Program-made: the position numbers and the translations under genes
The notes under the pieces: generated by a model
Database searches by the model: none
What the model saw: the letters and a program-made list of their open reading frames with translations, nothing else
Told to the model about the DNA's origin: nothing
Shown: positions 26,522-35,201 of the stretch, piece after piece
Layout: the number at the start of each line of letters is the position of its first letter
How positions within the stretch are numbered: position 1 is the stretch's first letter
Assembly: GCF_016863315.1 (NCBI RefSeq)
Contig: NZ_BOOQ01000003.1
Location: 310,001 to 374,000, forward strand
Length of the DNA stretch: 64,000 nt
Reading direction: 5' to 3'
Source of the DNA: Planotetraspora silvatica
GTDB taxonomy: Bacteria; Actinomycetota; Actinomycetes; Streptosporangiales; Streptosporangiaceae

Positions 26522-27130
26522 ATGAGAGCGGTCACCATCGGGGCGCCTCTCCTCGCGGTGATCACCGCGTTACTGGTCGCTCGATGCGTCGCCGCCGGAC
26601 CGGCCCAGTCGGTCGCGAGCCACCACCATCACCCTTCAGGAGGAACGAGCGCGGTCTCCACCCCCGCCACCACGCCGTCCGGCTCTTTCAACGCGACGGA
26701 CGTCGCCTGGCTGCAGCTGATGATCCCGATGACGGAGCAGGCCATACGGTTGCTGGATCTGGCGCCGGACAAGACCGCCGACCCGCGGATCACCCGCCTG
26801 GCCGAATCCCTCAGCGCCGATCACCACGCGGAGCTCCGGCGACTGCACGGCCTGCTGGACCGATCAGGCGTGCCGTACGTCAACGTGCACGAAGGGCACA
26901 ACATCCCGGGCATGGTCACCACGGACGAGCTCAAGGTCATCACCGAGGCCGAGGGCCCCGCGTTCGACCGGCTGTTCGCCGATCACACGCGTGACTATCT
27001 GAAGCAGTCGGTGCTCGTGGCGCAGGGCGAGCAGGGGTCGGGGGCGGACACGGACACCAAGGCCTTCGCCGCCGCCATGGCGAAGGCTCACACGGGCGAG
27101 CTCACGCGGCTCGCCGGGCTCGGGGACTGA
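26522..27130 (+). CDS. DUF305 family secreted protein
   Basis: ATG 26522 is placed 7 bases after GGGAGGG; an ATG at 26516 is too close to that motif. The 202-residue product has a signal or anchor segment (ITALLVARCVAAG), a His-rich stretch (SHHHHPSGG), and a ferritin-like four-helix DUF305 region: DVAWLQLMIPMTEQAI, LSADHHAELRRL, FDRLFADHTRDYLKQSVLVA. DUF305 proteins are often found with copper or other metal functions. The conserved Met and His residues here are compatible with metal binding, but no metal gene adjoins it. Confidence 0.85.
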   Translation: MRAVTIGAPLLAVITALLVARCVAAGPAQSVASHHHHPSGGTSAVSTPATTPSGSFNATDVAWLQLMIPMTEQAIRLLDLAPDKTADPRITRLAESLSADHHAELRRLHGLLDRSGVPYVNVHEGHNIPGMVTTDELKVITEAEGPAFDRLFADHTRDYLKQSVLVAQGEQGSGADTDTKAFAAAMAKAHTGELTRLAGLGD

Positions 27131-27249
27131 GCCGCCGCATCCACCTGGAGTCCTTCGGCTTCTGGCCGGCGGCCGGGGCGATACCACCCCCACGCACGGG
27201 TGATTCATGCCCATATGCGTAGCCTGAAAGTGCGAGAGGGGAGGAAGAC

Positions 27250-28092
27250 ATGAGCGATCAAATGGATGCGAGCGTCTTCTTCATCGGCAACGCGACCACG
27301 ATCATTCGCTGCAACGGGTTCACGGTGCTGACCGACCCGAACTTCCTCCACCGCGGCCAGCGGGCCCATCTCGGCTGGGGGATCACCACGAAGCGCCGTA
27401 CCGAGCCCGCGATGGACGTCTATGAGCTTCCGCCGCTCGATGTGGTCGTCCTGTCCCACATGCACGGCGATCACTGGGATCGGGTCGCGCGGCGCGGCCT
27501 GGACAAGAACGTGCCGATCGTCACGACCCACCACGCCGCCGGGCGGCTCAAGCGGCAGGGCTTCCGCAACGCGCTCGGCCTGGAGACCTGGGACGAGCAC
27601 CGGATCCAGCGCGGGGACCGCACGCTCACGATCACCGCCATGCCCGCACGCCACGCGCCGGGGCTGGCGCAGATGTTGATGCCGCCCTGCATGGGCAGCA
27701 TGCTGGATTTCGCCAGGCAGGGCGAGATGGACCTGCGCCTGCACATTAGCGGAGACACGATCATGGACCCGTGCCTGTCGGAGATCCCGCAGCGCTTCCC
27801 CGACATCGACGCGGGCATCGTCCACCTCGGCGGGACCAAAATCGTCGGCCTGCTCGTCACCATGGACGGCTGGCAGGGAGCCGACTGGATCCAGCTGATC
27901 AAGCCGGCGTCCGTGCTCCCGGTCCACTACGACGACTACGAGGCCTTCAGTTCCGGCATCGACGACTTCCAGCAGCAGGTCAACCGGGCCAGGCTCTCTC
28001 ACCTCGTCCACTACATCGGGCGCGGCGAGACCTACCACCTGCCGATCCGGCGCCCGGGCACGCACCCACAGCCGCCGCCGGGTCCTCACTAG
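27250..28092 (+). CDS. Metallo-beta-lactamase-fold hydrolase (UlaG-like)
   Basis: The 280-residue product starts after GAGGAAG. Motif HMHGDH (70-75) supplies the metal-binding HxHxDH, with further ligands in PARHAPG, ISGDTIMD and VLPVHYDDYEAF. The arrangement matches the UlaG/YtnP-like group of MBL hydrolases, which act on lactones or phosphodiesters; the substrate cannot be predicted. The gene stands alone, convergent with the TIGR03943-type gene. Confidence 0.87.
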   Translation: MSDQMDASVFFIGNATTIIRCNGFTVLTDPNFLHRGQRAHLGWGITTKRRTEPAMDVYELPPLDVVVLSHMHGDHWDRVARRGLDKNVPIVTTHHAAGRLKRQGFRNALGLETWDEHRIQRGDRTLTITAMPARHAPGLAQMLMPPCMGSMLDFARQGEMDLRLHISGDTIMDPCLSEIPQRFPDIDAGIVHLGGTKIVGLLVTMDGWQGADWIQLIKPASVLPVHYDDYEAFSSGIDDFQQQVNRARLSHLVHYIGRGETYHLPIRRPGTHPQPPPGPH

Positions 28093-28140
28093 ATCTCATC
28101 GCCGCACCACGAGGGCGGCCGGCAGGTACGGCCCGCCGGG

Positions 28141-28929
28141 TCACTCGTACGGTTCGAACGGCTGAGGGATCTCGGCGACGTCGGTCGCGGCCAGTTCGGG
28201 TGCGACCGTGCCGTTCGGGATCTTGTCGGACTTCGGGGCGATCCAGGTGCCCGTGACCTCGACCCAGGTGTCGTCCGGAGGGCGCTCGGCGTCGAGGACG
28301 GCGACCTTCAGAGCGATGGCGTCGGCGGCGCAGCAGCTCATCTGCATGCGCGTGACATACCACCGGTCCTTCTTGCTGGAGCGCACCACGAAGCCGGTCA
28401 GCGTGACCTTCTTCCCCGCGAGCGAATGCCTGGAGTCGCCCCATGCCCGGCCGATGAACTCGCCCAGCGCCATCGACGTGGCCCTGTCCGCGGCCAGCGG
28501 GACGTACGCGTCGGCGGAAAGGGAGGGCGGCGGAGGCGGGGTCTCCTCCGAGCGGGCGGCGAAGGCGCCCAGCGGGGGAGGCGCGATCAGGAAGATGGCG
28601 AACACCGGCAGGCACAGCAGCCAGGCCACCCGCGACACCCGGGAATGGTCATGCCCGTGATGGTGCCCGTGGTCTCCCGCGGCCGCGTGCGCGGAGCCCG
28701 ACCCGGTGTCTTCGTCCCTCTGGCCCGGGCCTGTCTCCGTGACGTGGGGCTTGCGCCACTCCTGAACCAGGCCGATGACGCCGAGCACGAGCACGACGGC
28801 GCCCGCCGCGATCAGGAAAGGGCGGAATCCCGGTTTGACGTAATTCATGTACGTCGTCGAAAGGACGGTGACGCGCAACACCGCGCCGCCGAGCAGCACG
28901 AGGATCAGGCTCTGGGACATCCGGTTCAC
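28141..28929 (-). CDS. TIGR03943/YcgQ-type membrane protein
   Basis: GTG 28929 overlaps the stop of the upstream permease (GTGA); a Met four codons later is an alternative. The 262-residue product has helices at about 10-55, a His-rich cytosolic loop (GDHGHHHGHDH), another helix (LLCLPVFAIFLIAPPPLGAF), and an extracellular C-terminal domain with VTLTGFVVRSSKKDRWYVTR followed by MQMSCCAADA. The CC motif and the His-rich loop suggest metal binding. The family is nearly always paired with YraQ/YcgR permeases and in several bacteria belongs to zinc-limitation regulons. Confidence 0.88.
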   Translation of the reverse strand: MNRMSQSLILVLLGGAVLRVTVLSTTYMNYVKPGFRPFLIAAGAVVLVLGVIGLVQEWRKPHVTETGPGQRDEDTGSGSAHAAAGDHGHHHGHDHSRVSRVAWLLCLPVFAIFLIAPPPLGAFAARSEETPPPPPSLSADAYVPLAADRATSMALGEFIGRAWGDSRHSLAGKKVTLTGFVVRSSKKDRWYVTRMQMSCCAADAIALKVAVLDAERPPDDTWVEVTGTWIAPKSDKIPNGTVAPELAATDVAEIPQPFEPYE

Positions 28930-29939
28930 AACAGGACCTCTCCGACCGCGATGCTCGTCACGATGCCCAGCAGGAAGGTCAGCGGGACGAACCGGATCGC
29001 GAACGAGCGCCCGAACGTCCCGGCCTGCAGGGCGATCAGCTTCAGGTCCACCATCGGTCCCACCACCAGGAACGCCAGCTTGGCGGTGGGAGAGAAGGCG
29101 GTGAGCGACGCCGCCACGAACGCGTCCGCCTCCGAGCAGATGGACAACAGAACCGCGAGCAGGCCCAGCGCGACCACCGACAACACGGGGATTCCGGCCA
29201 CGGAGGCGAGCCAGGTGCGCGGCACGACCACGTTGAGCGTCGCCGCCGTCAGGCCTCCCACCACGAGGAACCCGCCCGCGTGGAGGAGATCGTGGCGCAT
29301 CGCGTCGCGGAAGGCCGCCCAGGACGAGCCGGAGGCGGGCGGACGCGACGGGATGCGTAACCAGCCGGACCTGCCGAACCGGAGCCAGACCCAGCCGACC
29401 AGCACCGCGACGGCGAGCGAGGCGCAGAACCGGGAGACGACCATGAGCGGCTGCTGGGGAAAGGCGACCGCGGTGGCCACCACGACCACCGGGTTGATGG
29501 CGGGCGAGGACAGCAGGAACGCCAGCGCGGCCGCGGGGGTGACGCCCCGGGCCATCAGACCGGATGCCACCGGCACCGACGCGCACTCGCAACCGGGGAG
29601 GACCGCGCCCGCCGCTCCGGCGATCGGGACCGCCACGTACGGGTGACGGGGAAGCGCCCTGGTCCAGAACGACGGCGGCACGAAGGCGGTGATGGCGGCC
29701 GACAGCAGCACGCCGAAGACCAGGAAGGGCAGGGCCTGGACGCAGATCGCCACGAAGACGGTCGCCCAGGTCTGCAACGCCGGCGCCGCCAGCACGGGCG
29801 TCAGCACGAACCGCCCCAACAGGAGCAGGACGACGACGAGGGCGAACACCCACGGCATCACGGGGGAGACGGCGGACCTGCGGCCCCATGCGTCAGGGGG
29901 GATCTCGACCGTTCGGTCGGCCACGGCTCGGTCGGGCAT
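28926..29939 (-). CDS. YraQ/UPF0718-type permease
   Basis: The 337-residue product has about eight membrane helices. Signature pieces are PGCECASVPVASGLMARG and SPAINPVVVVATAVAF, with a second copy-like segment SICSEADAFVAASLTAFSPT. These Cys/Glu motifs are characteristic of the UPF0718 family, thought to move a metal or metal-carrying solute. It is translationally coupled to the TIGR03943-type partner. No Zur box was identified in the 128 bases upstream. Confidence 0.9.
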   Translation of the reverse strand: MPDRAVADRTVEIPPDAWGRRSAVSPVMPWVFALVVVLLLLGRFVLTPVLAAPALQTWATVFVAICVQALPFLVFGVLLSAAITAFVPPSFWTRALPRHPYVAVPIAGAAGAVLPGCECASVPVASGLMARGVTPAAALAFLLSSPAINPVVVVATAVAFPQQPLMVVSRFCASLAVAVLVGWVWLRFGRSGWLRIPSRPPASGSSWAAFRDAMRHDLLHAGGFLVVGGLTAATLNVVVPRTWLASVAGIPVLSVVALGLLAVLLSICSEADAFVAASLTAFSPTAKLAFLVVGPMVDLKLIALQAGTFGRSFAIRFVPLTFLLGIVTSIAVGEVLL

Positions 29940-30067
29940 GCGCCAATCCTGGCAGCCCGCGACGACAGCCGGGATCGCCCTGTGGAAAACATCGCCCCGG
30001 TGGAAAACGGGGAAGCGCTGGAAGCGCGGAAGGCGTCTTCGGAGAGCGTGGGAGCGTGGGAGCGTCG

Positions 30068-30940
30068 TCAGAGTTGGCCGAGCAGCCAGCGCGGGCCGGT
30101 GACGAGCGCTCCGAGTTCGGTGACGCGCTCACGCAGCCCTCGGTCGGCGGTGACGACGAGGACCCTCTCCCACGGCCGGGCGTCGCGGACGACGTCCACG
30201 ATCGCGTCGTCCCCGCTGGCCGGCGCCACGACGACGTCGAGGCCGGGGTCGGGGACGGGGTCGGCGCCGCGAGCGGCGGCCCCCTCCAGGACCGCGATGA
30301 TCCGCGGGAACCACAACGTGAGTTCCGGCAGGTCTTCCGGCTGCCTGCCCAGGCCGCCGGACACGAGCGGGAGGATGTCGTTGAGCAGCCGGTTGGCGGC
30401 GCCCGCCCGGTCCTTCCACCAGCCGTGCTCGGCCCGAGCGCCGACGATGTTGGCGACGTCGAGCACCAGGACGAGCGGGCCGAGCGCGGGCCTGATCTTC
30501 GGCCAGGTGTCGGCGAACCCCGGGTGGAGCCGCTTGGCCGCCACCTCGTCGGCCGCGATCCAGCGCATGTCGGCGCTCTCGCCACTGGCGGCGGTGGCCT
30601 CGAGCAGGCCCGCGGCTCCGGCGATCACGGTGTGGTACGACCAGCCGCCGTGGTCGTCGACGTAGACGCCCTGGACCCGGACTTGATCGGGGGTGAGCGC
30701 CGCCTCCTCCCGCGCCTCACGCAGAGCGCCCGCGACGGCGTCCTCGTGGCTGTCGCGCGCGCCTCCTGGAAGCCCCCAGGTCCCGCCGTGATGGCTCCAC
30801 CAGGAGCGCTTCTGCATCAGGACGTACGGCATGCCGTCCAGCGTGTGGTGGACGGCGAGGAGCCCGGCCGCTCCGTGGACCCCCCAGTGCTGGTGCCCGC
30901 GGTCGCACAACGCCCAGCCGTCCCCGTCCATCGCCGTCAT
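30068..30940 (-). CDS. NUDIX hydrolase fused to a NYN/PIN-like domain
   Basis: The 290-residue product has an N-terminal NUDIX domain (about 15-150). Its NUDIX box starts GARDSHEDAVAGAL and is followed by REAREEA, giving all the metal-binding Glu residues. The C-terminal half (about 155-290) begins LVLVLDVANIVGARAEHGWW and ends with VLVVTADRGLRERV. The acidic residues at strand ends suggest a NYN/PIN-type nuclease fold. Cleavage of a nucleotide or capped RNA substrate by one domain and RNA by the other is possible but unproved. Confidence 0.82.
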   Translation of the reverse strand: MTAMDGDGWALCDRGHQHWGVHGAAGLLAVHHTLDGMPYVLMQKRSWWSHHGGTWGLPGGARDSHEDAVAGALREAREEAALTPDQVRVQGVYVDDHGGWSYHTVIAGAAGLLEATAASGESADMRWIAADEVAAKRLHPGFADTWPKIRPALGPLVLVLDVANIVGARAEHGWWKDRAGAANRLLNDILPLVSGGLGRQPEDLPELTLWFPRIIAVLEGAAARGADPVPDPGLDVVVAPASGDDAIVDVVRDARPWERVLVVTADRGLRERVTELGALVTGPRWLLGQL

Positions 30941-30979
30941 GGCCTCATCCTGCCGCAGCGGGGGCCGCGGATCGCCTGA

Positions 30980-31231
30980 TCACCAGGCCTCCAGCGGCAT
31001 CTCCACTCCCGACGTCAGGTCGAAGAGCACGACCCCGTCCTCGATGCGGATCACCTGGATCTGCGTGGCGAGGCCGGAGTCCCTCATGCGCATGGCCGCC
31101 TCGTATGCGGCGGTGGCGGAGGCGTAGCGGTCGGCGGCCCCGAAACCCGGGTTCGGCCGGATGGAGCGCACTTCGAAGCGATCGACCGGCCAGATGGGAG
31201 ATACGGGACCTGAGTGGAGCCAGTCGGACAT
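30980..31231 (-). CDS. Conserved small hypothetical protein
   Basis: The 83-residue product starts at ATG 31231 behind AGGAGA. It begins MSDWLHSGPVSPIWPVDRFE and ends in GVVLFDLTSGVEMPLEAW. It is soluble, with no known motif, and has a central helix (YASATAAYEAAMRMRDSG) followed by strands. It lies directly upstream of the NUDIX fusion gene on the same strand and may be co-transcribed with it (39-base gap). Confidence 0.65.
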   Translation of the reverse strand: MSDWLHSGPVSPIWPVDRFEVRSIRPNPGFGAADRYASATAAYEAAMRMRDSGLATQIQVIRIEDGVVLFDLTSGVEMPLEAW

Positions 31232-31387
31232 CGTTCTCCTGTCACGCCGCACTGGGAGGGGCAGTTGATCTGGGCGCGGGGCACGGGCGTCGCAGTGTGA
31301 CGGGCCCGATGGCCGATCGTTATGAACCGGTAAGCGATCCTTCCCGGTCCGTTCCCGCAGTTCTACTAACGTGTGACTCCTGACTCG

Positions 31388-31412
31388 CGATTCCCCCATT
31401 TTGGGAGAATCG
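31388..31412 (+). ncRNA. Hairpin 1 of a possible small RNA
   Basis: CGATTC and GAATCG bracket CCCCCATTTTGGGA, giving a stem of about 10 bp. It lies in a 740-base gene-free gap (31232-31971) just before a terminator-like hairpin. No coding frame is convincing. A short untranslated transcript is a guess. Confidence 0.3.
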
Positions 31413-31438
31413 GGAGATTTCATATCAGAGTACAGAAG

Positions 31439-31482
31439 ACGCCCGCTTCCTTTCAGCTGGAGGAGCGGGCGTTGTTCTTTTC
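31439..31482 (+). terminator. Intrinsic terminator in a gene-free gap
   Basis: ACGCCCGCT (31439-31447) pairs with AGCGGGCGT (31464-31472) and is followed by TGTTCTTTT. This is the classic form, but no gene on the plus strand leads into it. The rest of the gap up to 31971 shows no gene. Confidence 0.65.
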
Positions 31483-31971
31483 CGGCCTCTCGGACAGGGT
31501 CTCACGTCCGCCGTCAACGAACGATTCGTTCGGCATGAGAGATCGTCTCACCTGGGCAACGGAGCGAAGGTGTCGGCGGCGGCGCTCAGTGATCGCTCGG
31601 CGTTCGTGCCGCATTCGCCGGGCGGTCGTTCAGGGAAGAAGTTCGATCTTCAGATGGGAGTGGACCGAGATCGCCGATCTTTCCGCGGGGTCGCCGATTC
31701 GCCGGTTTGTTGAAACATGCGACCCCGCCGTCCTGTCCGAGGCCGAGGATCGGCGATCAAGATGAATGCCATTTAAGGCGATTTGCCGCCCTATGTGAGT
31801 TTTGACGGCAAAGGCAAGTGGCGATCTTTATCATGCTCATTTGCGCTTTTGTGAAACCGTACAAACCTGTCAAGGCGCACGGTCGACCCGGCCGGGCCGC
31901 CACACCTGATCGCGTGCGTGCGCGCACGGTGCGAAGGTGGCGGGCCACCTGGATCCGGCGGACCGTGGGAC

Positions 31972-32724
31972 CTACCGGCCGTTCTCGGAGAAGTGCTGGT
32001 AGTCCTTGTCGCCGGACCAGGAGCCTCCCCAGCCCCAGCCGACGGAGGCGAAGGCCCGGACCACCCGGTCGCCCGGGTTGATCACGCCCGGCTTCTTGAG
32101 CGGGCGGCGGACGAAGGCGTCGGCGTTGCGGTGGGCGTTGGACCCGTCGGCGTAGACGTAGGGGTTCTCCCGGGGGTTGACGTCGACCGCCAGGCCGTAG
32201 GCGTGCTCGGACCAACTGCTCGACCCGGTGGCGTTGCGGCAGTTGAAGGCAGAGGTGTTGTCCGCGTCGATCGAGTCGTTGTCGCTTCCCTTGTAGACGT
32301 CGACCGGTTGCATCCGGCGGATGGGGTAGCGGTAGTCGTACAGCTTGGCGAAGACCGTGATCATGTCCTTGGCGGCCGACTGGTTGACCACCAACTGCCC
32401 GGTGTGCGGCTTGCCGTCGAAACCCCAGTACGTCATCGTGATCTTCCGTAGGTCGCCCGGAGACACCGGGCAACCCGAATGCCACGAGTGCGGCACGTCG
32501 GCGCGGGAGACCTTCTGGACCTTCGCCGAGAACTTCGGCGGCCCCGCCGGCGTCGGCGAGGGCGACGGTGTGGGGGTGCTCGGCGCCGGTGGCGAGGGTG
32601 AGACCGACGCCTCCGTCTGGAAGGCGGCCGGAGCCGGCGTGACGGCTTGGGTCCCGCCACAGGCGGTCAGACCCAGGACGGCGACCGTCACTATCGCTGA
32701 CCTGGGCTTCCATGTGGACGACAT
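31972..32724 (-). CDS. M15-family (VanY-like) peptidase, lipoprotein
   Basis: The 250-residue product has a lipoprotein signal VTVAVLGLTACGG (Cys at about 22), then a Pro/Ser-rich spacer. The D-Ala-D-Ala carboxypeptidase-type domain (about 75-250) has zinc-site motifs SWSEHAYGLAVDVN (H and D) and DYQHFS (second H). It probably trims peptidoglycan peptides outside the membrane. The ATG at 32724 has only a weak ribosome binding site. It is divergent from the AAA ATPase gene. Confidence 0.85.
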   Translation of the reverse strand: MSSTWKPRSAIVTVAVLGLTACGGTQAVTPAPAAFQTEASVSPSPPAPSTPTPSPSPTPAGPPKFSAKVQKVSRADVPHSWHSGCPVSPGDLRKITMTYWGFDGKPHTGQLVVNQSAAKDMITVFAKLYDYRYPIRRMQPVDVYKGSDNDSIDADNTSAFNCRNATGSSSWSEHAYGLAVDVNPRENPYVYADGSNAHRNADAFVRRPLKKPGVINPGDRVVRAFASVGWGWGGSWSGDKDYQHFSENGR

Positions 32725-33031
32725 ACGCGCAGAGTACCTGTGCGGCGCAAGTCGCCGTCGCCTTTCGGGCGTTCTGGGAGCGGGTCCGGCACGGTCTCGC
32801 GAGGGCTTTGCCGGAGCTTTTCTCGCGAAAACCTCGCGCACATGTTCGATGGCGCGCTACAGTTCTGGCCATCGGATCGAACATGGGTTCGGTCGCCGTC
32901 TCGGCAGGTGAGGGGTGTGCAATGACAGTTCTCGCGGCTCCCGAACCCGTCCTGGCCCCTTCGCCCGGGCCGACGGTCCCAGACGCCTCGACGGTCGCCC
33001 GGTGTGTTCCGCTCCGCCCGCGGACGACACG

Positions 33032-33049
33032 CCGTAGCGCTTTCTACGG
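33032..33049 (+). promoter_or_regulatory. Palindrome CCGTAG-N6-CTACGG upstream of the AAA ATPase
   Basis: Perfect 6-bp arms, with a further TCTACG just after. The same CTACGG/CCGTAG pair recurs in the inverted repeat downstream of the gene (34292-34335). The position fits an operator if the ATPase begins at 33093. Confidence 0.45.
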
Positions 33050-33092
33050 AAATCTACGACGGCCGCTATATCCCGTCATAAAGTCCGAGAGC

Positions 33093-34274
33093 GTGGACCC
33101 CGTGCGCAATCCCTATGCCCCCGGCGCGGGTCAGCGCCCTCCGGAGCTCGCCGGGCGCGACCGCGAGCTGCAGCAGTTCGAGGTTGTGCTGGAGCGGGTG
33201 GCCCGTGGCCGCCCGGAGCGGAGCATGGTGCTCACCGGTCTCCGGGGCGTCGGCAAGACCGTCCTGCTCAACACGTTCAAGTCGATGGCCATGCAGCGGC
33301 TGTGGGGCACGGGCAAGATCGAGGCCCGTCCCGACCAGTCGATCCGTCGGCCGGTCGCCGCGTCGCTGCACATGGCGATCAGAGAGCTCGCCCCCCGCCA
33401 TCGGGCGCCCGAGCGCATCGAGGAGTTCCTGGGTGTGCTGAAGGCCTTCGCCATGCGCGACCCCGCGGCGGCTAAGGGCACCTCCCACTGGTCGCCCGGC
33501 ATCGACGTCCCAGCGTCACGCGGGCGAGCCGACTCCGGTGATCTGGAGATCGACCTGACCGAGTTGTTCGTCGACGCCGCAGGCGTCGCGACCGATCTCG
33601 GCGTCGGCATCGCGCTGTTCATCGACGAGATGCAGGACGTGCAGGCGCCCGACATCTCGGCCCTGTGCGCCGCCTGCCACGAGCTCTCCCAGACCGGCGG
33701 TCCGCTGATCGTCGTCGGGGCCGGGCTGCCTCACCTGCCGAGCGTGTTGTCGGCCAGCAAGAGCTATTCGGAGCGCCTCTTCCGGTACGCCCGGATTGAC
33801 CGGCTCGACAGGGACGCCGCCGATCTCGCGCTGATCGCACCGGCCGAGCGCGAGGAGGTCGAGTTCACGCCTGAGGCGCTCGACGCCCTCTACGAGGCGG
33901 CCGACGGCTACCCCTACTTCGTCCAGGCGTACGGCAAGGTCGCCTGGGATCTCGCCCCGCGCAGCCCGATCACCGTCGACGACATCAAGGTATCGGCGCC
34001 CGAGGCCGAAGAAGAGCTCGCCGTCGGCTTCTTCGGCAGCCGTTACGAACGGGCCACCCCTGCCGAGCGCGACTACATGCACGCGATGGCCCAGCTCGGG
34101 GATGATCCCGTGCCGACCGCCGACGTCGCCGACTCGCTGGGCCGCAAGCCTTCCAGCCTGTCTCCGGCGCGGGACAGCCTCATCAAGAAAGGCCTGATCT
34201 ACAGCGCGGAACGCGGCGTGATCGGATTCACGGTCCCTCACTTCGGGAGGTTCCTGCGTGCCCAGCCGCTGTAG
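33093..34274 (+). CDS. AAA-type ATPase (Orc/NACHT-like)
   Basis: I prefer GTG 33093 (VDPVRNPYAPGAGQRPPELA). An in-frame ATG at 32922 has a better ribosome binding site (GAGGGG), but the extra 57 residues use codons rare in the rest of the gene (ATA, CTA, TAT) and cover a palindrome. The 393-residue product has Walker A LTGLRGVGKTVLL (about 48), Walker B IALFIDEMQDVQ and a C-terminal winged helix (DSLGRKPSSLSPARDSLIKK). Similar ATPases are annotated only as ATP-binding proteins; role unknown. Confidence 0.8.
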   Translation: MDPVRNPYAPGAGQRPPELAGRDRELQQFEVVLERVARGRPERSMVLTGLRGVGKTVLLNTFKSMAMQRLWGTGKIEARPDQSIRRPVAASLHMAIRELAPRHRAPERIEEFLGVLKAFAMRDPAAAKGTSHWSPGIDVPASRGRADSGDLEIDLTELFVDAAGVATDLGVGIALFIDEMQDVQAPDISALCAACHELSQTGGPLIVVGAGLPHLPSVLSASKSYSERLFRYARIDRLDRDAADLALIAPAEREEVEFTPEALDALYEAADGYPYFVQAYGKVAWDLAPRSPITVDDIKVSAPEAEEELAVGFFGSRYERATPAERDYMHAMAQLGDDPVPTADVADSLGRKPSSLSPARDSLIKKGLIYSAERGVIGFTVPHFGRFLRAQPL

Positions 34275-34291
34275 CCGTCCCTCCCATTGAC

Positions 34292-34335
34292 CTCTCTACG
34301 GCTTTCTAGAGGGGAAGCTAGAGAGCCGTAGAGAG
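34292..34335. terminator. 18-bp inverted repeat between convergent genes
   Basis: CTCTCTACGGCTTTCTAG and CTAGAGAGCCGTAGAGAG pair over 18 bp with one mismatch and an 8-base loop. It may be a bidirectional terminator. The inner CTACGG/CCGTAG element matches the palindrome upstream of the AAA ATPase, so a regulatory role is also possible. Confidence 0.6.
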
Positions 34336-34358
34336 CTTAAGCATGGCCCCTTCATGCG

Positions 34359-34404
34359 GGAATCTATGCCTGTATAGCGTCAGGCCGATACATGCATAGA
34401 TTCC
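34359..34404. repeat. Second long inverted repeat at the 3' end of the MauE-like gene
   Basis: GGAATCTATGC (34359-34369) and GCATAGATTCC (34394-34404) are exact complements. An inner TGTAT/ATACA pair extends the stem. It overlaps the last codons of the minus-strand gene. Confidence 0.65.
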
Positions 34405-35198
34405 TGCAGAGGGGTGATCGGGCGACCGTCGGCGTTGACGATCGCCGACTTCACCGCGGGTCGCCGTCCGCTCAGATAGACGGCGAAGACGACGTCGGCG
34501 CCGTCTCGCGCAGGGAAGACGAAGAACCGCCAGCAGAGCTCCCGCCACATGTCGGCGGGTTCGTCGGAGACGAGCATCGGAGCATGCGACCGCCATGCCG
34601 AGCTGGACTGAAGGCGGGACAGAGCTCGTTTGGCGGGAATGGCACGCTGCTCACAGGGAGCGCGATGGCGGAGGCGGGAGACCGTCTCCTCGATCTCCGT
34701 GGACAGGAGCAGGACCAGTGCGATGCCCCCGGCCAGCCATGCCGTCGTCATCCATGACCAGCCGGACAGGGCCGCGTATCCCGGGCTCTCGATCGCCACG
34801 ATGACCGCCATGGCGGCCAGGACCGCCGCTCGGCCGATGGACCGCATCCCGATCGGCGCCGCGCTGACCTCGCCGAAACAGCCGCATCCCACATCGGGCC
34901 GCCTGCGGCGCAGGTCCCACAGGACGTAGGTGGCGACGGAGAAGAACGCGACCGGCATCCAGCGGGCGACCGCCTGATCGGGGAGCAGGAGCAGCACCGC
35001 GATCAGGCCCAACTCGCCCAGCGCGCAGCCGATCATCGCGGCCTTGCGGAAGCGCTGCGGAGCGAGCACGGCGGGCCCGAGCCGGCCCAGGCCGCCGATC
35101 TCGGCGTCACCGTCGGCCGTGGCGAGCTTCGCGACGCCACCCAGCAGCAGCATCGCGATGAGGATCGGCAGGGCCGCTGCCGCGATGGTCGAAAGCAT
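34380..35198 (-). CDS. MauE/DoxX-like membrane protein
   Basis: The 272-residue product has four helices (about 5-150), with the Cys motif RPDVGCGCFGEVSAAPIG between helices 2 and 3. This is the hallmark of MauE-like proteins, which help form disulfides in periplasmic enzymes. A fifth helix (TTAWLAGGIALVLLLS) and a cytosolic C-terminal region (about 190-272) are additions to the usual MauE fold. ATG 35198 lies three bases after the stop of the Cys-rich gene, so they share a transcript and perhaps a task. Confidence 0.75.
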   Translation of the reverse strand: MLSTIAAAALPILIAMLLLGGVAKLATADGDAEIGGLGRLGPAVLAPQRFRKAAMIGCALGELGLIAVLLLLPDQAVARWMPVAFFSVATYVLWDLRRRRPDVGCGCFGEVSAAPIGMRSIGRAAVLAAMAVIVAIESPGYAALSGWSWMTTAWLAGGIALVLLLSTEIEETVSRLRHRAPCEQRAIPAKRALSRLQSSSAWRSHAPMLVSDEPADMWRELCWRFFVFPARDGADVVFAVYLSGRRPAVKSAIVNADGRPITPLQESMHVSA

Positions 35199-35201
35199 GA
35201 G

